From a virus, in IMG/VR virus record IMGVR_UViG_3300034198_007491, positions 1 to 35,068 of that record: 35,068 nt of DNA. One strand, given 5' to 3'. Position numbers and translations under genes: made by a program. The notes beneath the pieces were generated by a model. The model was not told the DNA's origin. It saw only the letters and a program-made list of their open reading frames with translations, and did no database searches. How positions within the stretch are numbered: position 1 is the stretch's first letter; each line of letters starts with the position of its first letter. This document shows, piece by piece, positions 19,053-26,821 of the stretch.

Positions 19053-20662
19053 CAATCATTCTTCCGTCAGCACCCATTCCACTCGAGCGCGGCGAAACCA
19101 AAGAGCTTGGCGTCGCCATTGCGCGCTTCACCCGCGCGAGCCAACTCAAGCAGCCTTGGCTTTCCATGTTTGAGGAATGTTATGAGTTTGCGTTGCCGGG
19201 CAAAGAAAGCGTCTTCCTTCAGGCCAACGCCCAGCGTCGCACCAACAAAATCTTTGACGAGACGGCGGTCGTCGGCGTTCAGGAGTTTGCCAGCCGACTT
19301 CAGGCGGGCATCTGCCCCAACTATGCGCGTTGGACAGAGCTGGAAGGCGGATCCGAGATCGACGAAAAGGACCGTCCAGAGGTCAACGCCGCCCTTCAGA
19401 AAGTGACGGACTATGTCTTCGACGTCATCAACAGCTCCAACTTCGCTCAAGAAGTGGCTGAAACTTTCTTGGACTTGGCCGTTGGAACAGGCACGTTGCA
19501 TGTGGACGAAGGTGACGACGTCCTGCACCCTATTCGCTTCACAGCTCTCCCGCTAGCGCAGGTCTACATCGACGTCGGCCCCGACGATTCAGTGGACTAC
19601 ATTGCCCGCGAACGCCGTCTTCGGATTTCGCAGATCAGGCAGCGCTATCCCAAGGCGCGCTTGACCAAAGATCTTGCTGGCAAGCTTGACCAGAACGACG
19701 ACGCCTTCATTGATTTGCTCGAAGTCGCCATGCGCGACTGGGACGAAACCGACGAAACATGGTGCTTCCTCGTCATCGACCGCGCCTCCAAGGAGGCTTT
19801 GGTCACCCAGCACTACACCGGCATCGGCTCAAACCCTTTCATCGTGTTCCGCTGGGCCAAGATGGCGGGCGAAGCATGGGGTCGCGGCCCGCTGCTTCAC
19901 GCCATGCCCGCCATCAAGACTTGCAACCTGACGGTTGAACTAATCCTTGAGAACGCCGAAATGGCGATTGCGGGCATTTATACCGCCGAAGACGACGGCG
20001 TCATCAACGTGGACAACATCGAGCTTCTGCCCGGCACGATCATTCCAATTGCGCCCGGGAGCCAGATGCGCTCCTTGGCGAGCGCCGGGAGCTTTGACGT
20101 CGCGCAGCTGGTGCTTGGCGACATGCGCGCCAACATCAAGCGCGCCCTCTACAACGATATGTTGGGCAATCCCGACAAAACACCCATGTCGGCCACCGAG
20201 GTTTCCACCCGCATGGCTGATTTGTCCCGTCAGATTGGCAGCGCCTTTGGCCGCCTTCAAACCGAAATGATTGAGCCGGTCATCCGCCGGGTCATCTGGA
20301 TTTTGAAGAAGCAGGGCCGCATCAAGCTGCCCGCAGTAAACGGTCGTCAAGTTCGGATCCGCGCAACGTCCCCTCTCGCGCAAGCGCAAAAGCATCAGGA
20401 CGTGACGACCGTTGCCGGTTATGTCCAGACCATCGGACAGATGTTTGGCCCGCAGATGACCAACGTGCTGATCAAAAGCGAAGAAGCCGCCGCCTACATG
20501 GGCGAGAAGCTTGGGATCCCCCAGCAGCTTTTACGCTCGGATGCGGAACGCGCCAAGCTGATGCAGATGATGCAGCAAGCCATGCAGCAGCAAAACCCTA
20601 ACCCACAAATGCAGCAGGAGCCCCCGCCCGATGCCGCCAGTGCCAGCCCGTCAAGGGCCTGA
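19049..20662 (+). CDS. Portal (head-tail connector) protein, T7 gp8-like
   Basis: The product has 537 residues, the size of T7 gp8-type connectors. Characteristic segments are LPGKESVFLQANAQRRTNKIFDETAVVGVQEFASRLQAGICPNYARW near the start, then WDETDETWCFLVIDR and NPFIVFRWAKMAGEAWGRGPLLHAMPAIKTCN. The C-terminal MSATEVSTRMADLSRQIGSAFGRLQTEMIEPVIRRVIWIL helix is also typical. Twelve subunits should form the ring through which DNA is packaged and ejected. The last residues are Gln/Pro-rich. The next gene begins inside its final 32 bases. Confidence 0.95.
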   Translation: MTIILPSAPIPLERGETKELGVAIARFTRASQLKQPWLSMFEECYEFALPGKESVFLQANAQRRTNKIFDETAVVGVQEFASRLQAGICPNYARWTELEGGSEIDEKDRPEVNAALQKVTDYVFDVINSSNFAQEVAETFLDLAVGTGTLHVDEGDDVLHPIRFTALPLAQVYIDVGPDDSVDYIARERRLRISQIRQRYPKARLTKDLAGKLDQNDDAFIDLLEVAMRDWDETDETWCFLVIDRASKEALVTQHYTGIGSNPFIVFRWAKMAGEAWGRGPLLHAMPAIKTCNLTVELILENAEMAIAGIYTAEDDGVINVDNIELLPGTIIPIAPGSQMRSLASAGSFDVAQLVLGDMRANIKRALYNDMLGNPDKTPMSATEVSTRMADLSRQIGSAFGRLQTEMIEPVIRRVIWILKKQGRIKLPAVNGRQVRIRATSPLAQAQKHQDVTTVAGYVQTIGQMFGPQMTNVLIKSEEAAAYMGEKLGIPQQLLRSDAERAKLMQMMQQAMQQQNPNPQMQQEPPPDAASASPSRA

Positions 20663-20963
20663 CGGGGTCAATCGCCCCATCGCAGAAGAAGAACGCCTCA
20701 ACACGCTCTTCCACGCCATGTTCACAAGCCAAGCTGGCCGTGAAGTTTTGGCGCATCTGCGCCGGATCACCATCGAAACGGCGGGCGGTCCCGCCATTTC
20801 AAACGACGAATTGCGCCATCGTGAGGGCCAGCGCTTTCTCGTCTATCTCATTCAGGCCCGCATTCATTTAGCCGAGAACCCCCCAAATGACCGAAGCAAC
20901 AAACGCCCCAGCCGCGTCCGACCAGAGCAAGGACTCTACGACGACCCAGAGCCAGACCTCTGA
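20631..20963 (+). CDS. Bbp19-like head protein
   Basis: The product has 110 residues. The central block LNTLFHAMFTSQAGREVLAHLRRITIETAGG, then ISNDELRHREGQRFLVYLIQARIHLAENP, matches the Bbp19-like domain found between portal and scaffold genes of many podoviruses. There it is described as a small head-associated protein of unclear role. The start overlaps the portal end by 32 bases and its own end overlaps the scaffold start by 77 bases in another frame. Such long overlaps support compact packing, and the downstream overlap encodes its Arg/Pro-rich tail. Confidence 0.75.
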   Translation: MPPVPARQGPDGVNRPIAEEERLNTLFHAMFTSQAGREVLAHLRRITIETAGGPAISNDELRHREGQRFLVYLIQARIHLAENPPNDRSNKRPSRVRPEQGLYDDPEPDL

Positions 20964-21705
20964 GACCACCAACACGGCGGCTGCAACAGAAACTCCCAAG
21001 TCCAAAGGCGCGATCAACTCCATGATTGGCGACGCTGCGCCCGCAGCGCCAGCCGGTGACCGCCCTGCTTGGCTGCCTGAAAAGTTTAGGTCGCCGGAAG
21101 ACCTTGCCAAATCCTACACCGAGCTGGAAGGCTGGCGCGGCAAGAAGGAAGAGGAATGGGCCGCAGCCGTCCTGAAAGACCGTCCTGAAGCGTCGGACAA
21201 ATACGAATTGCCCAAGTTTGAAAGCGGCAATGTGGATCACGACGCGCTCGCCGCTCATCCGCTAGTCGGCTGGTGGCGCGAACAGGCTTACAAGCGCGGC
21301 CTGTCCAACGACGAATTCAAGGCTGGCGTCGAGCAGTATGTCACCGCTTTGACCGCCAATATGCCAAAGGTTCAGGACGAAGTCGCCAAACTGGGCGAAA
21401 ACGCCAATGCGCGCCTTGAGCGCGTAAACGCTTGGGCCAACGCAACTTTCACCGATCCGCAGGAATTTGCGGCCATCCAGCAGCTTGGAGCTACAGCTGA
21501 CGGCATCAAAGCGCTTGAGCGTGTGATGAAGGCGGCTGGCAACAGCATCGACGTCAACACCGGCGACGCTGGCGCTTCGCCCGAAGACGACGAAAAGTCG
21601 ATCAAAGCCCTCATGGACTCGAAGGCTTATTGGCATCCAGCCGACCGTGATCCTGCGGTGGTGGCTCGTGTCGAGAAGTTCTTTGCGAAGAAATATCGTC
21701 AATGA
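20887..21705 (+). CDS. Capsid assembly scaffolding protein, T7 gp9-like
   Basis: The product has 272 residues. A Ser/Thr/Ala-rich disordered N-terminus leads to PAWLPEKFRSPEDLAKSYTELEG, a widespread hallmark of podovirus scaffolds. Acidic and helical sequence with VDHDALAAHPLVGWWREQAYKRGLSNDEFKAGVEQYV follows. The C-terminal part (DDEKSIKALMDSKAYWHPADRDPAVVARVEKFFAKKY) is the typical end that docks on capsid subunits. It would guide prohead assembly and exit before maturation. It lies between the portal/Bbp19 genes and the acetyltransferase, with ATGA coupling to the latter. Confidence 0.9.
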   Translation: MTEATNAPAASDQSKDSTTTQSQTSETTNTAAATETPKSKGAINSMIGDAAPAAPAGDRPAWLPEKFRSPEDLAKSYTELEGWRGKKEEEWAAAVLKDRPEASDKYELPKFESGNVDHDALAAHPLVGWWREQAYKRGLSNDEFKAGVEQYVTALTANMPKVQDEVAKLGENANARLERVNAWANATFTDPQEFAAIQQLGATADGIKALERVMKAAGNSIDVNTGDAGASPEDDEKSIKALMDSKAYWHPADRDPAVVARVEKFFAKKYRQ

Positions 21706-22151
21706 GGATTCGGAGCTACGAGGAGCGGGATTATCCCAGCCTTTTGTTGCTTGGCGCGTATATGCACTATGAAAGCGATTTTGCTCAATTCGAGTTTAAT
21801 CCAGATCGCGTCAGGCAACTTGAGGCTTTGGTCTTAACGTCCCTCAACCACTATTGCTTTGTCGCGGAAAACGACAAAGGGATCATTGGAGCTTTCGTCG
21901 GCGGCGTGGCTGAGTTCTTTTTTAGCCACGACAAATTCGGCTTTGACTATCTCCTATACATCCGTCCCGAATTTCGGGGATCGTCCGCAGCCTATCGGCT
22001 CATGCTGGCGGCGATGACCTTCTGCAAAAACGCCGGAGCCAAGCAATTGCGCTTCGGCGTCTCAACAGGCATCAACCCTGAAGAAGCCGACCGCTTTTAC
22101 AAAAAGCTTGGGTTCCAGCAATCCGGCATTTTATACACTCGTTTGTTGTAA
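21702..22151 (+). CDS. GNAT-family acetyltransferase inside the head operon
   Basis: The product has 149 residues and starts in an ATGA overlap with the scaffold gene. The GNAT fold is readable: N-terminal MRIRSYEERDYPSLLLLG, strand HYCFVAENDKGIIGAFVGGVAE, strand FDYLLYIRPEFRGSSAAYRLMLAAMTFCKNAG with the acetyl-CoA-binding RGSSAA loop, and the end ADRFYKKLGFQQSGILYTR. It should transfer an acetyl group, but the acceptor is unknown. Its position between scaffold and major capsid genes points to a virion or assembly protein, or a host protein met late in infection. Catalytic residues are not certain. Confidence 0.85.
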   Translation: MRIRSYEERDYPSLLLLGAYMHYESDFAQFEFNPDRVRQLEALVLTSLNHYCFVAENDKGIIGAFVGGVAEFFFSHDKFGFDYLLYIRPEFRGSSAAYRLMLAAMTFCKNAGAKQLRFGVSTGINPEEADRFYKKLGFQQSGILYTRLL

Positions 22152-22301
22152 ACGTGTGCATTGTTGCAACGCTTTTTGGCTGGCTTCTTCACCCAAGCAA
22201 GGCCCGCGAACCGTCTTGAAGCCCGAGAGGACAACTTCGATAAGACTGTGTCTGGCGGATAACCTTCGTGAACCCAATCGGAACACTAAGGGAAATCACC
22301 T
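22152..22301 (+). promoter_or_regulatory. Leader of the major capsid gene
   Basis: This 150-base gap holds an operator-like GTGCATTGTTGCAA (22156-22169), 11 of 12 core bases identical to the site at 12979. An overlapping weak terminator-like hairpin (GCATTG-TTG-CAACGC, then TTTTT, 22158-22177) is also present. AAGGGA about 11 bases before the capsid ATG is the ribosome binding site. The unusually long leader suggests separate control of capsid expression. Confidence 0.5.
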
Positions 22302-23123
22302 ATGTCCCAGTCAATTGATACCGCATTCGTCAAGCAGTTCGAAAGCGAAGTCCATCTCGCCTATCAGCGTATGGGCACTAAGATGCGCAACACCGTTCGC
22401 GCAAAGTCCAATGTCGCGGCAAAGGACACCACCTTCCAGATCATCGGCAAAGGCACTGCAGCGCAGAAGTCGCGTCACGGTATGGTTCCGACAATGTCGC
22501 TGAACCACACCAACGTCACCTGCACTCTGGCTGACTATTATGCCGCTGACTACGTCGATAAGCTCGATGAACTGAAGATCCAGCATGACGAACGCGGCGC
22601 TGTCGTCGCTTCCGCCGCTGGCGCGCTTGGTCGTAAGACCGACGATCTTCTGATTTCGGCCGCGACGACAACTTCAAACGCCGTCACCGAAGCTTCGACG
22701 GGCCGTCTGACGCAAGCCAAGATCAACACGATCTTCAACAACTTCGGCAATGGCGACATTCCCGATGACGGCGAGCGTTACTGGGTCATCGCTCCTGCGC
22801 AGTGGACCGACCTCCTCAGCGTCGTGGCGTTCTCGGACGCCGACTACGTTGGCTACGACGAGCTTCCCTACAAGGGCGGCATGATCGCAAAGCGTTGGAT
22901 GGGCTTCATGTGGTATACCCACTCTGGCCTCGGCAAGACCGGCAACATCCGCACATCGCTTGCTTATCACCGCACGGCTCTGGGCTTTGCCTCAGGTCAG
23001 GAAGTGACGACGCAGTGGGATTGGATCCCTGAGAAGGCGGCGTATTTCTACAATGCCAACATGAGCCAAGGCTCGGTCCTCATCGACACGGCTGGCGTGT
23101 ATCGCGTGGAAGCTTACGAGTAA
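22302..23123 (+). CDS. Major capsid protein
   Basis: The product has 273 residues. MSQSIDTAFVKQFESEVHLAYQRMGTKMRNTVRAK and TFQIIGKGTAAQKSRHGMVPTM, then LADYYAADYVDKLDELKIQHDERGAVVASAAGALGRKTDDLL, match the HK97-fold major capsid family of T7-like podoviruses. The end, WIPEKAAYFYNANMSQGSVLIDTAGVYRVEAYE, is typical. It is the main shell protein assembled around the scaffold and portal. A long leader precedes it and a terminator follows the next small gene, so it forms its own expression unit within the late operon. It is shorter than T7 gp10A, as in many related phages. Confidence 0.95.
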   Translation: MSQSIDTAFVKQFESEVHLAYQRMGTKMRNTVRAKSNVAAKDTTFQIIGKGTAAQKSRHGMVPTMSLNHTNVTCTLADYYAADYVDKLDELKIQHDERGAVVASAAGALGRKTDDLLISAATTTSNAVTEASTGRLTQAKINTIFNNFGNGDIPDDGERYWVIAPAQWTDLLSVVAFSDADYVGYDELPYKGGMIAKRWMGFMWYTHSGLGKTGNIRTSLAYHRTALGFASGQEVTTQWDWIPEKAAYFYNANMSQGSVLIDTAGVYRVEAYE

Positions 23124-23164
23124 TCGTAAGCTCCCATTTCACCTGAAACAGAGGATCAAAAACT

Positions 23165-23425
23165 ATGGCTCTCGACTCTACCAAACTCGTAAAGATGGCT
23201 GGCGCTTCAAAGCAGGTCTTCACTTACGAAACAGCCGACTCCATCTCCACCGTGACGGCGTCGGGTTATTTCAATGGTGTGACGGATTGGCTCCGCCAGT
23301 TCGACATTATCATGGTGATCGCCACAACCGGCGGCACGGCAACTTTTGACAACGTCTTCGTCACTTCTGCGACGGGCGCTGCAACGGTTACGACGTCTGC
23401 GCTGGAAGGCGTGACGGCTTCCTAA
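23165..23425 (+). CDS. Small capsid-associated protein
   Basis: The product has 86 residues with an AGAGGA site. It is a small beta-rich sequence: LDSTKLVKMAGASKQVFTYETADSISTVTASGYFNGVTDW, then FDIIMVIATTGGTATFDNVFVTSATGAATVTTSALEG. Thr, Ala and Gly dominate. Proteins of this size and composition directly after the major capsid gene in podoviruses are usually minor head or decoration proteins. It shares the capsid transcript that ends at the terminator 26 bases downstream, which would make it abundant, consistent with decoration. That role is inferred. Confidence 0.65.
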   Translation: MALDSTKLVKMAGASKQVFTYETADSISTVTASGYFNGVTDWLRQFDIIMVIATTGGTATFDNVFVTSATGAATVTTSALEGVTAS

Positions 23426-23450
23426 TCTCCCTCGGGGGTTGGGGGATAGG

Positions 23451-23497
23451 CGAGAGGGTGAGTTGGCTTTGACCGCCACCTTTACCCTCTCGTTTTT
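23451..23497 (+). terminator. Terminator after the capsid genes
   Basis: CGAGAGGGT (23451-23459) pairs perfectly with ACCCTCTCG (23484-23492) across a 24-base loop and is followed by TTTTT. It lies between the capsid-associated gene and the tail gene. Partial termination here would make capsid mRNA more abundant than tail mRNA, as at the T7 terminator after gene 10. Confidence 0.8.
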
Positions 23498-23511
23498 AAG
23501 TGCGAGGGAAC

Positions 23512-24108
23512 ATGGCATCGCAGATTGACATCATCAACCGGGCACTTGTTCTCCTTGGAGCTGACCGCATCAGCTCGCTGACCGACGGCACGACCGAATC
23601 GGAAAGCGCTTCTGAAATTTATCCCGGCGTCATCGAAGACCTGATCAGCCGCTATCGCTGGCGGTTTGCCCACGTTCAAATTCAGCTGTCGCGTCTCGCC
23701 GACGCGCCGGACGCTCGTTGGGACGCAGCCTATCAATTGCCGTCTGACCTCAAAGTTCTTGAGACCGTGACGGTCAACGATGAGCCAATTGAATATGACC
23801 GGCTTGAAGACAAGGTGGTTTGCAACGCGCAAAGCACGGATCAAGTTTACGCCGAATACGTCATTCAAAACGACGAATCAAAATGGCCGGGCTATTTCAT
23901 CAGCCTCGTTGTCTATGAACTGGCGAGCCTTCTTTCGACGCCCGTTGGCGACCGCGAAGACCTTGCCGAACGATTTGAAAAACGTTCGCTCCGTCAATTT
24001 GGCCTTGCCAAAAACCTCGACGCGCAGGGCGTGACCACCAAAAAGATCAAGACAGATCGCTTCAGGAAGGTCCGTCGCGGCTACCTGACGGGATCGAGCA
24101 ATGGCTAA
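23512..24108 (+). CDS. Tail tubular protein A, T7 gp11-like
   Basis: The product is 198 residues from ATG 23512 with GCGAGGGA upstream; a GTG four codons earlier is less likely. ASQIDIINRALVLLGADRISSLTDGTTESESASEIYPGVIEDLISRYRWRFA is the classical gp11/gatekeeper N-terminus. YQLPSDLKVLETVTVNDEPIEYDRLEDKVVC and YELASLLSTPVGDREDLAERFEKRS follow. It forms the adaptor ring under the portal to which the nozzle and fibers attach. It overlaps the next gene by eight bases. Confidence 0.93.
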   Translation: MASQIDIINRALVLLGADRISSLTDGTTESESASEIYPGVIEDLISRYRWRFAHVQIQLSRLADAPDARWDAAYQLPSDLKVLETVTVNDEPIEYDRLEDKVVCNAQSTDQVYAEYVIQNDESKWPGYFISLVVYELASLLSTPVGDREDLAERFEKRSLRQFGLAKNLDAQGVTTKKIKTDRFRKVRRGYLTGSSNG

Positions 24109-26287
24109 ACTAAACATCCTTCAAACGAATTTTGCGTCTGGAGAGCTTGACCCAAAGATGCTGGGCCGAGCCGACACGGCGGCATACGCCAACGGCGCAA
24201 AATCGCTCAAGAACTATCAATTGCTGGCGACCGGCGGCACAATGCGTCGGGCTGGCACATGGCGCAAAGCCGTTTTGAGTGGCCCCACGCGCATCATTCA
24301 ATTCGACTACGACGTCGCCAACCGCTACCTCATCGGGGTGCAGGACAGCCAGACGCGCATCTACGGCACGGACGGAACGCTCGTCGCCACCTTGACGACG
24401 CCTTGGCTTTTGGCCGATCTGTTCGACCTGACCTACGCGCAGCTGGGCGACGTGGTCATCATCTGCCATCCAAATTATCAGACGCAAGTCATCAAGCGCG
24501 TGTCTTCGTTGAGCTGGACCGTCTCAACGTTTTCGTTTGAATCGTCCACCAGCACCAATCAGCTGTTCCAGCCCTACGACAAATTCGTGGATTCGTCCGT
24601 GACGGTAACGCCGTCTGGCGTGTCGGGCTCCATCACGCTGACGGCTTCCTCTGCGCTGTTCACATCCAGCCATGTGGGAACCCGCTTCCGCCTTTACACC
24701 ATCGAAGTTCTGATCACGGCCTATACCAGCTCGACCGTGGTCACCGGCACGGTGCAGGGAACCATTCAAGGAACCTACGACACCAATCCGTTTCGCACCA
24801 AAACCAACAGCACTTTGATTGAAGTGACCCATGTGGCGCATGGATTGACGACGGGCGCGACCATTTCGATCTCCGGCGCGAACGCAATCCTGACGGCGTC
24901 GGGCGGCAACACAATCGCCGCGACCGAACTCAACACGACCAAAACAATCACGGTTGTCGATGACGACCTTTACACGTTCAACGTCACGACAACCGCATCC
25001 GGCGCGGTTGACGGCGGCGGTCCAAACGTGAAATTCCAACCATCCGGCATCGCCACCCGCTATTGGGACGAACAGGCGTTTTCCACGGTGCGCGGCTGGC
25101 CCAGAGCGGTCACGTTCCATGAGCAGCGCCTTTGGTTCGGCGGCTCCAACAGCAAACCAGCTGGCGTCTGGTCGTCTTGGATCAACCGCTTCTACAATTT
25201 CTCCATCAAGGACGGATTGGAGAACGAATCCATTCAGGCCAGCATCGGCTCGGATCAGGGCTCCGCCATCCGCCACATGGTGTCCAACCGCCATCTTCAG
25301 ATCTTCACCGGCGCTGGCGAGTTCTTCTGTCCGCGTCAAACGACGCAGCAGACCCTCACGCCGGGCAACTTTGTGGTTGTGCGTCAGACGCCTTACGGAT
25401 CGTCCGCCGTGCGTCCCGCGCCCTTTGACGGCGCAACGTTGTTTGTTCAGGCCAATCTGCGGACGGTGCGCGAGTTCCTGTATACGGATTCCGATTCGTC
25501 CTACAACTCCACCAACATTTCTTTCGTGGCCGGTCATCTCATCATCGGCCCCAAGGAAATGTCCGTCATCAAGGGAACGACGCAACGCGGCGAACAATAC
25601 GCCGTCATCGTCAAGACCGACGGCACATTGGCCGTGTTCCATTCCGCCCGTTCGGAAAAGCTGGCTGGCTGGACGCCTTGGAGCTTAAAGACAGGACATA
25701 GCGTCTACTCCGTCTGCGGCCTTGGAAACTCGCTCTACATGGTTTGCTACCGCGAAGGCGGCTATTACCTTGAGCAGCTGGAAGCGGACGACTCCTTGTC
25801 GCTGGATTGCGCGGAGACCTACAGCAGCGGCACGGCGCAAAGCACATGGACCGTGAACTCCTGCTATCAGGGCAAATCCATCGCCGTCATCTCCGGCGAT
25901 TTCTACATGGGCGCGTTCACGCCCAACAGCTCAAATCAGATCACATTGTCCGACGCCGTGACCACGATCACGGTTGGTTACAGCTACGACACAAATCTTG
26001 AGACAATGCCGCCGCATTTGCAGCTGCCGCAAGGATCGCAACTAGGCGACCTTCAGCGCATCGCGCAGGTTTTGGTCTGGGTTGAAAGCAGCCTTTCGCT
26101 CAAACTGGCGGGGCAAACCCTCATTTTGCGCGACGTGGTGGACAACATTGAAGCTGCGCCGTCGCGGGCAAACGGTGTCTACAAGTTCAATCTGAGCGGT
26201 TACTCTCGTCAACCGACTGTGACCATTACTCAGGAAGAACCCCTGCCCGTTCGTATTTTGGCAATGCGTTACAAGGTGGTGGGCTGA
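24101..26287 (+). CDS. Tail tubular protein B (nozzle), T7 gp12-like
   Basis: The product has 728 residues. The N-terminal signature LQTNFASGELDPKMLGRADTAAYANGAKSLKNYQLLATGGTMRRAGTW is characteristic of podovirus nozzle proteins. The middle region (strand-rich, FRLYTIEVLITAYTSSTVVTG) and GWPRAVTFHEQRLWFGGSNSKPAGVWSSWINRFYNFS belong to the beta-propeller-like body. The C-terminus ends RQPTVTITQEEPLPVRILAMRYKVVG, also typical. Six copies should form the tubular nozzle. It overlaps the preceding adaptor gene and the following internal virion gene (TGATG). Confidence 0.95.
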   Translation: MAKLNILQTNFASGELDPKMLGRADTAAYANGAKSLKNYQLLATGGTMRRAGTWRKAVLSGPTRIIQFDYDVANRYLIGVQDSQTRIYGTDGTLVATLTTPWLLADLFDLTYAQLGDVVIICHPNYQTQVIKRVSSLSWTVSTFSFESSTSTNQLFQPYDKFVDSSVTVTPSGVSGSITLTASSALFTSSHVGTRFRLYTIEVLITAYTSSTVVTGTVQGTIQGTYDTNPFRTKTNSTLIEVTHVAHGLTTGATISISGANAILTASGGNTIAATELNTTKTITVVDDDLYTFNVTTTASGAVDGGGPNVKFQPSGIATRYWDEQAFSTVRGWPRAVTFHEQRLWFGGSNSKPAGVWSSWINRFYNFSIKDGLENESIQASIGSDQGSAIRHMVSNRHLQIFTGAGEFFCPRQTTQQTLTPGNFVVVRQTPYGSSAVRPAPFDGATLFVQANLRTVREFLYTDSDSSYNSTNISFVAGHLIIGPKEMSVIKGTTQRGEQYAVIVKTDGTLAVFHSARSEKLAGWTPWSLKTGHSVYSVCGLGNSLYMVCYREGGYYLEQLEADDSLSLDCAETYSSGTAQSTWTVNSCYQGKSIAVISGDFYMGAFTPNSSNQITLSDAVTTITVGYSYDTNLETMPPHLQLPQGSQLGDLQRIAQVLVWVESSLSLKLAGQTLILRDVVDNIEAAPSRANGVYKFNLSGYSRQPTVTITQEEPLPVRILAMRYKVVG

Positions 26288-26814
26288 TGTGTTTTGGTCT
26301 TGAAGTCGCGACGATGATCGCAATTGGTTCGGCTATGTCTGCGGGCGGCGCTCTTGTCGGCGCTGCGTCAACATCGGCAGCAGCCGAAAGCGAAGCCGCA
26401 TGGAAAAATTATCAGCTGGACGTGCAAAACCAGCAGCTCAAAGACGAGCAAGACATGACCATGCTCAAAGCGCAGCAGATCGAAGGTGCGCGCCTTGAGC
26501 AGGAGCGCCGTCTGCGCGCGGTCAACGAAGCTTCTATCGCTGCGTCTGGCGTCAGCGAAAACACGTCTTACCTTGAAGGCGCTCAAAAATACAACGACCG
26601 TCAGGCGCGTCAGGACATTGCCACGCTGCGCTTGAACTCGGCCGATCAAGTCAATCGCATCGCGCAGCAGATCACGGTCAACAAAGCCGAAGGGCAGTTT
26701 GCGACGGCCAAAGCCGCATTCACAGGCACAGGCGCTTGGGCGTCCGGCATTATGTCGGCTGGCGGATCTTTGGTCAAAGGCTTTGGCGATTATAGCTATT
26801 ACAAGACGAGATGA
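26287..26814 (+). CDS. Internal virion protein, T7 gp14-like
   Basis: The product has 175 residues. It starts MCFGLEVATMIAIGSAMSAGGALVGAAS, a glycine/alanine-rich hydrophobic segment that can enter a membrane. A long charged helix follows (QLKDEQDMTMLKAQQIEGARLEQERRLRAVNEASIAASG). A second glycine-rich hydrophobic stretch ends the protein. Size, layout and position after the nozzle gene fit gp14-like ejection proteins, which leave the capsid first and form an outer-membrane pore. It starts in a TGATG overlap with the nozzle gene. Confidence 0.85.
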   Translation: MCFGLEVATMIAIGSAMSAGGALVGAASTSAAAESEAAWKNYQLDVQNQQLKDEQDMTMLKAQQIEGARLEQERRLRAVNEASIAASGVSENTSYLEGAQKYNDRQARQDIATLRLNSADQVNRIAQQITVNKAEGQFATAKAAFTGTGAWASGIMSAGGSLVKGFGDYSYYKTR

Positions 26815-26821
26815 GGGTTAA

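Noticed and set aside
22302-23425. Frameshifted long form of the capsid protein, as in T7 gp10B
   Set aside because: The capsid frame ends in a clean stop with a 41-base gap before the next start; no slippery sequence is seen at the end.
24524-25642. 372-codon minus-strand frame
   Set aside because: It is antisense to the nozzle protein gene, lacks family features and a ribosome binding site.
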